From contig CAUWAG010000012.1 in the NCBI GenBank assembly GCA_963556695.1, positions 744,001-808,000 of the forward strand: 64,000 bases of DNA. The letters run 5' to 3'. The notes under the pieces were generated by a model that was given only the letters and a program-made list of their open reading frames with translations, searched no databases and was not told the origin of the DNA. Each line of letters begins with the position of its first letter. Within the stretch, counting starts at the first letter, position 1. This document shows positions 45,004-55,859 of the stretch, piece after piece. The translations under genes and the position numbers were made by a program. Origin of the DNA: Anthostomella pinea. Taxonomy: Eukaryota > Ascomycota > Sordariomycetes > Xylariales > Xylariaceae.

Positions 45004-46244
45004 GGCAGGAAGAGGTAATCGGTCGGTGGGAATTCTGAGAGTTTTTGGCTCATTAGCTTATCAACAATATCCAACATATATAAGCACCAACTCTATGTAA
45101 GATAGGACAAAGGGTTCACGGTATCTGCTTGATGCGATACAATATGGCTGCATTAGACTACCAGAAATTATCCTTGACCCTGTAATTTAATACCAGCTAA
45201 GGTTAGCCCAAGACTGTCTTTATCATTAATGCGAAAGTAAGCTGCTACATCGACACCAGAACTGTCCTGCTACGACAGGTCCTACTCTTGCGACTTGTAA
45301 GCAGCAATCATATACCCGTCAGACTAACTGCGGTCAGACCATATTCGGCTTATGCATGGGGCAACCGTTGGACCAATGTCTGGGCAAGTCCTGACCCGAT
45401 AGAGCGGAACGGTCTGAGATTCATCTCACACCTGCTATTTCAGGTTAAAGGATTACATTAAAAGAGTCATAGAATTTGGTCCATCCCAATTCCGGTTCAA
45501 GTCACATGCTTGGCGTCACCGAACCCCCGGCTGCTCTCTATCCCTACAAGGATTGCATTCCTTGCACCCTTGCATGCGTGAATGTCATGTCCCGTGACAA
45601 CACGATAGAGGCCAACCAAACTGACCCACCACGGCGCTTGTAAATCTTCTGGTTGCGCCACGGAATGAACAGCTTGCTTGTGATGTAAGTCTCGTATATG
45701 GTATCGTCTCTCCGGACATAATGATGGACTGATTGGAAAATAGACTCTAGGCTCACTGGTAGCTAACCTTGATCCTACATCAGAGCCTTTCAATTCTCAT
45801 TGGCAGTCTCTTGAACTCTATCCTGCCGCCTGCAAGACGCAGCCCATGCGGCCTGAAAGATCAGCATGTGATCAATCACACGTCGCAAGGCGAGTTCAGG
45901 GAGGCCCATACAATCGATCAACGGGTACATCTCGGCTTGCCGACCAAAGACAATGGAAGTCCTGACCCGACTATACGGAACGCCCGACACTAGTGGTCCT
46001 GCTCTCCACATCGGTCGGCCGGCAGTGGTCATTGTGAGGAGAGGCGGCGTCATCGTGATGGGACCCGGGATGGTCACCATAGCCATCGTTCTACCAGTGT
46101 CGGTAGGGAGCAGCGTAAGTCGTCTTTTTTTGGATTTTAGTAGACATGTAATGGAGTGACAGTATCATACTTGACTTGGTAATGGCATCGCTTTACCGAC
46201 TATAGTACTCAACAAGACTTCTCTTCTTATGATACAATTGACCA
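45004..46244. other. Mostly non-coding, unknown minus-strand ORFs
   Basis: Minus-strand frames at 45544-45756 (SIFQSVHHYVRRDDTIYETY) and 45790-46086 (EMYPLIDCMGLPELALRRVI) look partly protein-like but match no family I know. GCAAGTCCTGACCCGA (45383) and GAAGTCCTGACCCGAC (45957) are a repeated word. Confidence 0.35.
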
Positions 46245-46276
46245 ACAACACCACCTCCCATTGAATTGTGGAAAGA

Positions 46277-46310
46277 GGGGGGTATGGGGGGGCCCGCCCC
46301 GTGACGCGTG
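46277..46310 (-). repeat. GC cap of array unit M1
   Basis: GGGGGTATGGGGGG followed by GCCCGCCCCGTGACGCGTGA, the reverse complement of the plus-strand caps. It is preceded by CCCATTGAATTGTGG, the conserved outer flank. Confidence 0.85.
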
Positions 46311-46825
46311 AACGAAGTGAACCAATTCAAAGAATGTGCGAGATACTTAATGACAATAGAACTATGTAAACTAATAGAAGTAAACTGTGAGTGGAATGAA
46401 CTACACGGAGTGTGCTAGCGGAGCGGTCGACCGAAGGGAGATACACGGAGTGTAGAGGACTGGAAGGACTAAGGGAGCGACAGCGACATGGAACCAACAA
46501 GGGACCAAAGGGACCACCAATTGTACTAGACTAGACTAGACTTTACCTGTGCACTACCGAGTCACGTAACAAAACATTAAACCCAATAAGTGACGAGGTA
46601 GACAATAGAACCCATAACCAAGTGATCAACAACTGTAGACAGGGCGACCAGAGGGAGACACACTGACCAGAGGGAAGTATAGAAGAACGGAGTGAGGCAA
46701 GGGAGTGGAACGACTGTAGATGCAACGGAGTGAAATCAATGGACTGGAAGGAAATCAATTGGAGTGGGACGGAGATTAGACAACTGAACGCAAGTAAGGG
46801 CATCACCAACCGTGATTTAGAACTA

Positions 46826-46879
46826 GTCCAGCATAAACCCGAGATGTGCGAGGGACCTATAATTTACTTTATGCTGGAC
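46826..46879 (-). repeat. Array inverted repeat, copy M1
   Basis: Arms GTCCAGCATAAA and TTTATGCTGGAC are perfectly complementary over 12 bp. Compared with the plus-strand copies the outer pair is changed on both sides, keeping the pairing. Confidence 0.9.
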
Positions 46880-47355
46880 TTTGGACCAAAAGCCGTGTGC
46901 AACACCCGCGTACGGTCTTAAGGACCATTTAACTACTGAAACGCAGTGCAAGTCAGTTAGTAAGACAGTGTTGATAAAAATTGGAATGTTTGCCAGCACT
47001 GTTTTTGGACAAGTAAGGCCCGTGCGCGGGACTATCCAATACGAACCGAGGTCGCTTGCAGCCGGACGAGAAGACCCTTTACATAAGATTGGGGGGGACA
47101 GGCTGTCAGCCCGAACTGGACAGTGGAATGATAAGCAGAGGTGCGCCCACCCTCACAGAACCTGGATTGTTCTCTTCTGTTACCTCTTTTCTATTGTGTA
47201 GAAAAACAGACCTTTTCATGAGACTGGTTGATTGAGTAGGTGAGTACGCGCAAACGATCCGTTGGTTGTGTGGTAGACCGTGGCGGTGTGGACATTGTTG
47301 TCACTCTGATTTGATACTCTGTGGAACAGGACTGGTGTACGGTGGAATCGTGGTG

Positions 47356-47790
47356 ATGGACAGTGTCTCTATGTGTTCGTCATGGGCGGCGCGCTTGGCT
47401 TCACAGGCAGCCTTGGTCGTCTGTCTCTTCCCGGGGGTACGATGGGAACCAGAGGTGGGCGAGACGGTTATAGATCTGGAATCGATCTTGGTTTTGGCGC
47501 CGGAGCACGACATCCCTAATCCTTTGTTTTTTGGTAGGTATAAACGGGCCATCCTTGAGCATATGCGCGGGAAGAGGACACTGTTATTATCAATACATCC
47601 GGCTGTTCGGTCGTTCTTGGAAGAGCAAGGCATACGCTACGTGCTGGTCTATCCGGAGGCATCGCTCGAGGTGTGTTGGGTGGCCCATATGACAGCGACC
47701 GGTGCTAGTCTGGACAAGGTGGAGCTGGTGACCGAGGCCTGGGGACGCTTGCTTGCGAGCTGTGATGAGGCTCGTCCCACGAGAGGCTAG
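47356..47790 (+). CDS. P-loop kinase-like protein, Walker A lost
   Basis: An ATG at 47356 gives about 144 residues (an upstream in-frame start at 47266 exists). The order of strands matches the 54866 ORF: LVVCLFPGVRWEPE where Walker A should be, VIDLES, then YKRAILEHM, RTLLLSIHPAVRSFLEEQGI, RYVLVYPEASLEVCW and a helical end. The Lys and Ser/Thr of GKS are missing, so ATP binding is unlikely. The related pattern of a P-loop, DSDSS-like, VSSH..VR.AL and VYP occurs in small nucleotide kinase-like proteins of phages and large DNA viruses (from general knowledge). It lies antisense to its unit. Confidence 0.6.
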   Translation: MDSVSMCSSWAARLASQAALVVCLFPGVRWEPEVGETVIDLESILVLAPEHDIPNPLFFGRYKRAILEHMRGKRTLLLSIHPAVRSFLEEQGIRYVLVYPEASLEVCWVAHMTATGASLDKVELVTEAWGRLLASCDEARPTRG

Positions 47791-48206
47791 CAGTTATGGG
47801 CTGGTGTCAGGTTGGGGGAGCCCGGCTTGGGTGTTGTCGGACAACAGCAGGTACGGACTCTGTCAGGCACGGGAGTATGAACTATACTGAGGTTATGCTT
47901 ACCCTTTTCCTCTTATGGGAGGGATAAGAGACTAAGTAATAGATAGACAGTGTGGAAGACAGAGGATACAAATGCCACATAGGAATGTGGTGGTGAGACC
48001 AGTTGTAGTATGTTGAACTTGTAGTGCTCTCTTTGATAGGCAGAGTGGGAACTTGTGGTGATAAACCTGTTGGATGATGCGTGGCTGATGCACGGCTGAT
48101 GCACGGCTGATGCATTGAGACTAGACTTCAACTTGGTGATACTAGACACTGACCCTCGTAGATACGATTGACCAACTGAACCCCTTAGGATTGAATTGTG
48201 AACCAA

Positions 48207-48240
48207 GGGGGGTACGGGGGGCCCGCCCCGTGACGCGTGA
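48207..48240 (-). repeat. GC cap of array unit M2
   Basis: GGGGGGTACGGGGGGCCCGC plus CCCGTGACGCGTGA, flanked by GATTGAATTGTGAACC. It lies 1930 bp from the M1 cap. Confidence 0.85.
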
Positions 48241-48249
48241 ACGAAGTGA

Positions 48250-49095
48250 ACCAGTTCAAAACTCGGGCGAGATACTGTTTGACAATAGAACGATGTAGAT
48301 AGATAATTAAATAAATAGAAACAAATAAGTGAGTGGAACGAACCACACGGAGTGTGTAGCGGAGCGGTCGACCGGTAGGGAGATAGGGAACGGTAGTGAC
48401 TTAAGGAGCGACAGCGACATACACGAACAGAGTGAGGAGTAGAAGAGTGCAACGACGATAGAACATAAAGGGAACAGGAGTGACCGACTACTAGATAGAC
48501 TTAATCAAACTGTGATTCATCGCATTACTCAAAATTAAACTAAACCAGCTAAGTAACGAGATAACAAACTAAACCTAACTAAACGTGATCAAACAATTAT
48601 AGACGGGGCGACCGGAGGGAGACCAACACTGAGCAGAGCGAAGGAAGGGAGGGACAACCGTACCAGACGAAGTGGAACGTAGTCATTGACCGGAAGGAGA
48701 TCAAACGCAACGGAGTGAAGTCAGATGAATAGCGCAGCGAACCAGTTCAAAACATGTGCGACTAGACGATTAATTAATTGAACGATGTAGATAGATACAT
48801 AGACAATAGAAACAAACAATCAGTGAACGGAGTGAACCACACGGAGTGTGCTAGCAGAGCGGTCGAACGAAGTGAGTAGAGGAACGGCAGTGACTAGACG
48901 ACCGGTAGGGAGGCATGGGGAGGGGACCGACCACAGGAACGAAGTGACGGTAGACGAACAGAGTGAGGAGTAGAGGAGTGTAACGACGATGGAATCAAAG
49001 GGAGCACAGCGACCGTACAACTCAATAGATAATAATTAAACTGTAACCAACGAGTCACTCTTAACCAAACAAATCAAAAACAAAGTGACGAGGTA
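48250..49095 (-). repeat. Two successive CGGAGTGAAC-rich zones
   Basis: 48250-48700 and 48720-49095 each contain GAACCAGTTCAAAAC, ACACGGAGTGTG, AGCGGTCGAC/GAGCGGTCGAAC and ACGGTAGTGACT blocks. The second lacks a cap, so a cap and spacer have been deleted between them or the zone was duplicated. Confidence 0.7.
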
Positions 49096-49221
49096 AACAA
49101 TGAACCCAACAAGACATGATCAACAATATCCCCGTTGCACCTGCTTCTGCCTCCGCCGTGCCTCAACCCGAGCACTGCTTCGTCCCCGGACAACACCATC
49201 CCATGCCGCCAACAAGGCCTC

Positions 49222-49656
49222 CTAAGAACCAACAGACGGTCCAGCGACCTCCACTTCACACGCCCATCGCCTAATAAAGTCACCAGACGACTCCATAATA
49301 TTTGGCCACCGAATATCCACTACTGTGCCCTTTGCGCCCGCTCTTTTCCACTTCGCCGGGCTCCATAACGTCACCACCCTCATCCTTCGCGGTGACACCA
49401 CAAGGTAGTCCAATACCCGATTACCATCACGAACGCACTCCTTTGCCAGCACCTCCCGCGCAGCAGGGAAAAACAATGAGGTCGCCCTCAAATACTCCTT
49501 CAGCGTCTCTTCTTCTCCGAACCGGTAGGATAACCAGAATACGTTCCGGTACACATTCTTCAGCGAATCTAGTTCAGTCGCTATCGTTCCAAATAAAGCG
49601 AACAAAGGTAGACAAAAAGAACAGGACACTAGCCCCAAGGAAGCGGGGCAACCCAC
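49222..49656 (-). CDS. Array ORF of unknown family
   Basis: 144 residues: VFWLSYRFGEEETLKEYLRA, TSLFFPAAREVLAKECVRDG, VLDYLVVSPRRMRVVTLW, GAKGTVVDIRW. It occupies the spacer just before the P1 cassette, the same place and strand as the P-loop ORFs in other units, but shows no P-loop pattern. The first 40 residues include hydrophobic CFCLPLFALF. It is at the centre where unit orientation switches. Confidence 0.45.
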   Translation of the reverse strand: MGCPASLGLVSCSFCLPLFALFGTIATELDSLKNVYRNVFWLSYRFGEEETLKEYLRATSLFFPAAREVLAKECVRDGNRVLDYLVVSPRRMRVVTLWSPAKWKRAGAKGTVVDIRWPNIMESSGDFIRRWACEVEVAGPSVGS

Positions 49657-49952
49657 TCATTTTATGTTCCCCAGAACAGCCGATGTCCATGTACAGCCCC
49701 CCTCCGCGCTGTCTCCCGTCCTGACCAATCAGTCCATTCGGTGCCGACACTCTGCGTCACCCCCCCACATCACTCCGTACCGTCGTTCTATTGGATGGCC
49801 CGGTGCACGGGCCTTATGTGTCCAAATACAGTGCTGGCAAGCTTTTCCAAAGTTGTTCCCACTGTCACTCTACCTCACTTTCCTTACAGTCCAGTAGTTA
49901 TAGTAAGTCACCCTGTCCGTACGCGGGTGCTATCGCACGGCTTTTGGTCATG

Positions 49953-50010
49953 ATTCCAGCATAAAGTAAATTATAGGTCCCTCCGTGCAACTCCGGGTTT
50001 ATGCTGGAAT
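49953..50010 (+). repeat. Array inverted repeat, copy P1
   Basis: ATTCCAGCATAAA pairs with TTTATGCTGGAAT (13 bp). The centre contains GTAAATTATAGG and CTCC...GGG. Confidence 0.92.
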
Positions 50011-50590
50011 GCTCTTCGAGTTCACTTCGTGATGGCCTCACTTGGTTCGGTTGATTAATCTCCATTCCATTTCAATTAGATCGACTCCGTCTCCCCTACT
50101 TCACTCCGTTCCGTCTACAGTCGTTCCACTCCCTCTAACGGTCCTTCCAGTCCCTTGCCTCACTCCGTTCCTCTACTTCCCTCCGGTCAGTGTTGGTCTC
50201 CCTCCGGTCGCCCTGTCTACAGTTGTTGTTGATCACATGGTTGATTTCAGTTGGTTACTCGTCACTTTTGTTATTTGTTTTAGTTTGGTTTTGAGTGACT
50301 CGGTAGTGCACAGTGGTAGTTTGATGAAGTCTATGTACGGTCGCTACGCTCCCTTGTTGTTTCATCTCACGATGTTGGTTCCACGTCGCTGGCGCTCCCC
50401 TGGTCACTCTGTTCCCTCATCGTCACTCCGTTCCCCTACTCACTTCGTTCGACCGCTCCGCTCCACTCCTCCGTCGTAGTTCACTCCGTTCACAGTTTGG
50501 TTCAATTGTCTATGTATCTAATTATCTAGTTTTTTATAGTTCTATTGTCTAACAGTATCTCGCCCGAGTTTTGAACTGGTTCGCTGCGCT

Positions 50591-50625
50591 CACGCGTCAC
50601 GGGGCGGGCCCCCCGTACCCCCCTT
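50591..50625 (+). repeat. GC cap of array unit P1
   Basis: CACGCGTCACGGGGCGGGCC followed by CCCCGTACCCCCC. It is preceded by TTTGAACTGGTTCGCTGCGC, which the minus units carry inverted as AACCAGTTCAAA. Confidence 0.88.
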
Positions 50626-50989
50626 CTTCCACAATATAATGGGAGTGGTGTTGTTGGTACTCTAGTTACGAGGGGAAGAGGTCTATTAGGTCACTGAGTC
50701 TACTCACGCCCCGGCGATCCCAACGTTCTCCCATTCCTTCCTGTTGTCATGGTCATCCTACTCAGTCTTTTATGTACCCTAGTAAAGTCTCATAAGGTCT
50801 AGTCTATTCATGTCTAGTACCCTCTGTATCAGGCAGCCAAGCTCGTCTTCGCTATCTATCTATCTTATTATGTCACCTTGTAACAAAAGAAACCTGTCTA
50901 AGAGCAAGACTAAAAGACACACCACCTTGCTATGAAAGAAGATAGCACACATCTTATCATGTCCCCACCACTTCTATTCCTTCCCTGTC

Positions 50990-51505
50990 TCAGCTGTAAC
51001 CGTGTTCCGTTGCCTCATCGGCCGACAAGACAAAGTGTTGACAACCTTGTTGTGCCCGACAACCTCGGATCCAGTCCTCCCAGTTCTCCATCACCGTCGA
51101 CACCACACGGCCCTCATAGCCCTGCGCCTCCAAACGCAGCTTCCACACCTCCTTGTAGCCCTCCGCGGGGTAGAGCAAGAGGAACGGGATCCCTTCTGAC
51201 ACTAGAAAGTCCCGCACCTCCTGATGCGAAGGCAAGACAAGAATGTCCCACTCCTCCTTGAGCGACTCGACAATCGCCCGGCCATACCGCTCCATCCAGT
51301 TCTCCTGCTCCGCTCCATCGGCTGCCCACCGAAACAAGGGCGAATCCAGCTCCACCGCCTTGAAGTCTGTCTGGGTAAACAACGCCTCCGACTTCACCCC
51401 GGGAAAGGCAGAGACCACCAGTCCGCTACGGGCCGCATCCTTCCACGCGTCCACCACATCCACCCACTTCTCCAAAGGCAACAACTCACCACCCATGGTG
51501 TACAA
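50990..51505 (-). CDS. P-loop kinase-like protein, Walker A degenerate
   Basis: 171 residues from ATG at 51505. Key elements are LVVSAFPGVKSEAL (a Walker A with the Gly-Lys pair disrupted), VELDSPLFRWAADG, ENWMERYGRAIVESL, ILVLPSHQEVRDFLVSEGI, FLLLYPAEGYKEVWKLR, and a Trp-containing C-terminal helix ENWEDWIRGC. These elements occur in the same order in the 54866 and 47356 ORFs at low identity, so the three are old paralogs rather than recent duplicates, unlike the nearly identical flanking cassettes. The clean frame suggests constraint. Confidence 0.65.
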   Translation of the reverse strand: MYTMGGELLPLEKWVDVVDAWKDAARSGLVVSAFPGVKSEALFTQTDFKAVELDSPLFRWAADGAEQENWMERYGRAIVESLKEEWDILVLPSHQEVRDFLVSEGIPFLLLYPAEGYKEVWKLRLEAQGYEGRVVSTVMENWEDWIRGCRAQQGCQHFVLSADEATEHGYS

Positions 51506-51893
51506 GTATTACACAATCTCTCTTACAACATACCGTCGTTCGTTCAACGAAAAGAGGACGACAAGTCAAAGATGAACAACACTGTTCAAAAAGAAGGATG
51601 AGAGGAAGAGAACCCATTCTGTCTCCCAAATGCGCGCATCACTGCTAGTTGTATTCCATTGCAAGTTCGTGCCGACACCCTGTCTGCCCCCTTTGGGTAG
51701 TGATCCCTGCGGCCGCGAGCGACCTACGTTCTATTGGAGGGCCCTGAGCACGGGCCTTGTTGGACTAAAAACAGTGCATGCAAACATTCCATTTTTTGTT
51801 CGCACATGTCCACTAACGAACTTGCACTGCGTTCCAGTGGGTAAGTGGTAGAATCCACCGTTCGCGAGTATGTTCATACGGCTTTTGGTCAAG

Positions 51894-51951
51894 ATTCCAG
51901 CATAAAGTAAATTATAGGGCCTGGATGTCAACACCAGGTTTATGCTGGAAT
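51894..51951 (+). repeat. Array inverted repeat, copy P2
   Basis: ATTCCAGCATAAA/TTTATGCTGGAAT (13 bp) with an inner CCTGG/CCAGG pair. Confidence 0.92.
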
Positions 51952-52512
51952 ACTCTGCGAGTTCACTTCGTGATGGCCTCACTATGTTCGTGTCTAACTA
52001 TCTCCGTTCCACTCCAATGTATCTCATTCCATTCAATTGCCTTCGCTCCGCTACGTCTACAGTCACTCCGTTCCCTCTACAGTCGTTCCACTCCCTTACG
52101 TCACTCCGTTCCTTTCCTTCCCTCCGGTCAGTGTTGGTCTCCCTCCGGTCGCCCTGTCTACAGTTGTTGTTGATCACATGGTTGATTTCAGTCTATTACC
52201 TCGTCACTTAGTTGTTTTAGTTTGGTTAAGAGTGACTCGTTGTATCACAGTTGTCTAAGTCTATCTAGTTGGCGGTCACTACGTTCCCTATTGATTCTAT
52301 TGTCACTGTCGTTCCTTAACTCACCCGGTTCGTGTAGGTCGCTGTCGCTCCTGTCTACTCCGTAGTATCGCTCCGCTCGGTTCCTCCGTCACACTTCACT
52401 CCGTTCAATTAGTCGTTCACTCCGTTCACTGTTTAGTTCTATTGTCTATTCTACTATTTAGTTCTATTGTCTAAGCATATCTCTAACGTTCTTTGAACTG
52501 GTTCGCTGCGCT

Positions 52513-52547
52513 CACGCGTCACGGGGCGGGCCCCCCGTACCCCCCTC
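52513..52547 (+). repeat. GC cap of array unit P2
   Basis: Same cap sequence as P1 followed by CATTCCACAATATAATGGGA. The spacer after it (52580-53490) has no convincing P-loop ORF; it holds GCATCAGCCGCGCATCAGTC, also found inverted at 48080-48110. Confidence 0.88.
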
Positions 52548-53855
52548 ATTCCACAATATAATGGGAGTGGTGTTGTTGGGTAAGAGTATCTTCGAGGGTC
52601 ACTATCTAGTATCACTACGTTTAAGTCTACAAAGAAGGGCATCACAGGTTGCCAGTGCCTCCATTACTACAAGAGGTCTACGATTGTATCTGGTTTCATT
52701 CCAATACAAGGGGCACAGCGAGAGTCTACGTCCATCACCCCGTCTTATCAGTCACGTTCCACTGATTCCATCCTCCATTCCACCAAGTCCCCCGTGGTCC
52801 ATCTCACTGGGTTCTCATCACCCGGTTCGTAGGGGAAGGCCCATCATCACACCGTTCATCCCCAGGGAAAGCACGCTACCACGAGTCGACTAGCGGCCCG
52901 CAAAGTCTCCAACCTCATTGGAACCTGGGTCAAACCTTACTTACACCGTATTGAAACCCTGATGCACTGCTCAGAGTGTGTCTCTCCCGTTCCACGTGCC
53001 ACTAGGTGACAGTATCACCAGTCCTGGCGGTATAGAAGAGCCCCGCACCGACCAGACAGCGCAAAGAAAGGGTCCTTCCACCCATCCCTATGCTCACCAA
53101 GAGACGCCCCCCATCACAGTTGGGTATTGTGGCCTGACCAGTCCATCGCCCCGTCTCCTTCTCCATCCACGAGAAAGAACAACAACAATGTTCATCCAGG
53201 TGCGGTCCTACCTTTCGTTTGTCCGGTAGAGGAGCAGTCTACTCCCAGCGCATCAGCCGCGCATCAGTCACGCATCATCCATCCGTGCTTGTCCCCCCAA
53301 AGTGTCCGTAGTGAGGGCATCCTGTTCCTCAGTCAATCGATCATTCCATTCGTATGTTCACTCAACAAAACCCATTGTTTATGTTCTTTGTCAAACAAAG
53401 ATCTATACCATGATTAGAAAGACGACCTAGTCGATAGCAACCCAGTATCATCTAAAGAGTTCGGGCGTGCAACCCAGGTTGACTCAATAGTTCGGGCCAG
53501 CCCAGTACTACAGCACAAGCTTGTCTCTTGGCTCAAGAGAGAGGAGTCAGGAAGAACAATCCTTATTCAGTTCGAGCGGGCGCCCCCTCGCTTATCTACC
53601 CCGTTCGTTCAGTCGGTGCCGACAGGGTGTCTGCCCCCTTTCCGAGAGTCGGAGGGTTGTTGGTCCGGCCACAAGTGACCTCCCCTTCCATTGGATAGTC
53701 CCGCGCACGGGCCTTTTGTTGGACTAAATACAGTGTAGTCAAGCTTTTCCAAAGTTGTTCCCACTGTCACTCTACCTGCCCTTCACTATGTTCCGGGTGG
53801 TACTAGTAAGTCATCTAGTCCGTACGCGGGTGCTATCGCACGGCTTTTGGTCAAG

Positions 53856-53912
53856 ATTCCAGCATAAAGTAAATTATAGGGCCTGGATGTCAACACCAGG
53901 TTTATGCTGGAA
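53856..53912 (+). repeat. Array inverted repeat, copy P3
   Basis: TTCCAGCATAAA/TTTATGCTGGAA (12 bp) with an inner CCTGG/CCAGG pair. Confidence 0.92.
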
Positions 53913-54464
53913 ATGACTGCGTCTCGTTGTCACGATGGCCTCACTTGCGTTCAGTCTAATCATTGCACCCCGTTTCATTTGATCAACTCCGTTTCTCTTC
54001 CTCCGTTCCACTACGGTTGTCAGTCACTCCGTGCCTTCTACCAGTCGTTCCACTCCCTTTGACTACGCTCCGCTTCGTCTCATCGTCGCTCCGCTCCTCA
54101 TGTCTACAGTTGTTTGATCACGTCTGTTGAGTTCATTTGGTTACTCGTCACTTGGTTGGTTTAGTTTGGTTAAGAGTGACTCGTGGGTTCACAGTTTGAT
54201 TAGTTCTATCTGACGGTCGCTACGCTCCCTCTTGTTCCATGTCACTGTGTTCCTTACTCACCCTGTTCGTGTAGGTCGCTGTCGCTCCCCTAGTCACTGC
54301 CGTTCCTTAACTCCCTATCGGTCGACCGTTCCACTCTCCCACTCCGTGGTTGTTCCTCCGTCACAGTTCCTTCCAGTCACTTGTTGTTTCTATTTACTAT
54401 CTAGTTTACATAGTTCTATTGTCTAAGCATATCTCGCACATGTTTTGAACTGGTTCGCTGCGCT

Positions 54465-54499
54465 CACGCGTCACGGGGCGGGCCCCCCGTACCCCCCTT
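54465..54499 (+). repeat. GC cap of array unit P3
   Basis: Cap as in P1 and P2 followed by TTGGTTCACAATTCAATC, the form seen (inverted) beside the M2 cap. Confidence 0.88.
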
Positions 54500-54865
54500 G
54501 GTTCACAATTCAATCGGGGGTGGTGTTGTCGGTCTAGTTAGTTACGAGGGGGCAGTCTACTAAAAGAAGAGCAGTAAAGGGAAGGCATCACGGGGTCCAA
54601 GTCTATGATCACCAGATTCATCGGGAAGGGAGTGTACAAGAACAATGCATATCAAAGACCACATCTCCCAGTATCAAATCCTGTATAAAACGTTCCTATC
54701 CATTGAATCCATCACATTCTAATCCGTTCAAAACAATCCCTATTCCCAAGCCGTCCGTCCATGGCCTACACACTGTAGCACCGCATCACCGAAGCTCCCA
54801 AGCCCAACACACCCTCCGCCATCCGTCGCCTCACCGACTCACCTGTCCAGCGCCACCTACCCTTT

Positions 54866-55426
54866 TCAGGCTCCTGGTTTTGTCACCCGTCCCCTCCCAC
54901 GATTGGCCTGCAAAACGACACCAGAGATGACATCAGCTAGGTACTGCCCCGTCTGTAGAGACACATGATCGCAGCCAGTCTGCCCAGCACAATCCGACAG
55001 AAACAAATCCCAATTGTCTCGGAATAAAGGGATCATCCCGACCGTGCCCCGTGACTCCATTCGCCCAAGCCACTCCTCCTTCAGTGCAGGCTGTGGAACA
55101 ACCATGATAAACCAGAGCCCGAGGCTGTTGAGCCGTTTGCGTACATCGGCATGCGTGGATACCAGAATAATCGTCTTCTCGGTAACATGAGCCACAATTG
55201 CTTTCGTGTAGTCCTCCACAGAGTTGGGATTTCGGCTTCCGTCCGCCAAGAACGAATACGCCGACGAGTCAAGATCCAGCACCGAGTACCCCTCTACAGC
55301 AGAACTCCCTCCAAGCCACGACTTGCCTACACAAGCAAACCCGGATATAATAATGGCTCGTTGCCGTAGAACGGCCATTGACTGGGTATCTCCCATATCG
55401 TACTTCACAGTTTGTTCACAACACAC
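54866..55426 (-). CDS. P-loop kinase-like protein with intact Walker A
   Basis: 186 residues (or 176 from the second Met, MGDTQSMAVL). Walker A is GFACVGKS at about residues 29-36, followed by YSVLDLDSSAYSFL, NSVEDYTKAIVAHV, IILVSTHADVRKRLNSLGL, FIMV VPQPALKEEWLGRM and a final helix RDNWDLFLSDC. The layout fits a small P-loop nucleotide kinase-like fold; substrate unknown. It lies antisense in the spacer between cap P3 and cassette P4. It is the only array ORF that could bind nucleotide, and might be the ancestral or functional copy. Confidence 0.7.
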   Translation of the reverse strand: MCCEQTVKYDMGDTQSMAVLRQRAIIISGFACVGKSWLGGSSAVEGYSVLDLDSSAYSFLADGSRNPNSVEDYTKAIVAHVTEKTIILVSTHADVRKRLNSLGLWFIMVVPQPALKEEWLGRMESRGTVGMIPLFRDNWDLFLSDCAGQTGCDHVSLQTGQYLADVISGVVLQANRGRGRVTKPGA

Positions 55427-55801
55427 GTCCGTTGGTATACTGATCGTGTTGTCTCTGTTGTTGTCTCCGTCGAGCGGTGCATCGATGCCCTTTCCAAAAA
55501 GAAAGTAGACGAGAAGACGAGGAACTTCAGAAGTGGGCGTTCCACTCCTTTAGTATTCCATTCACGGTGTCCACCCCGTTTGTGTTGGGGCCGACAGGTG
55601 TCTGCCCGGATGAGGTCATCTGTTCCCGGTGGTCACGATGGACTGAGGGTCCCGTGCACGGGCCTTATGTGTCCAAATACAGTGCTGGCAAACATTCCAT
55701 TTTTTGTTCGCACATGTCCACTAACGAACTTGCACTGCGTTCCAGTGGGTAAGTGGTAGAATCCACCGTTCGCGAGTATGTTCATACGGCTTTTGGTCAT
55801 G

Positions 55802-55859
55802 ATTCCAGCATAAAGTAAATTATAAGGGCCCAGTGTCAACACCGGGTTTATGCTGGAAT
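55802..55859 (+). repeat. Array inverted repeat, copy P4
   Basis: ATTCCAGCATAAA/TTTATGCTGGAAT (13 bp); the inner bases are CCC...GGG instead of CCTGG...CCAGG. Confidence 0.92.

Noticed and set aside
47882..48452. Minus-strand ORFs in the repeat zone (77 and 179 residues)
   Set aside because: They translate the CACTCCGTTC-type low-complexity repeats (Ser/Tyr-rich) and have no independent support.
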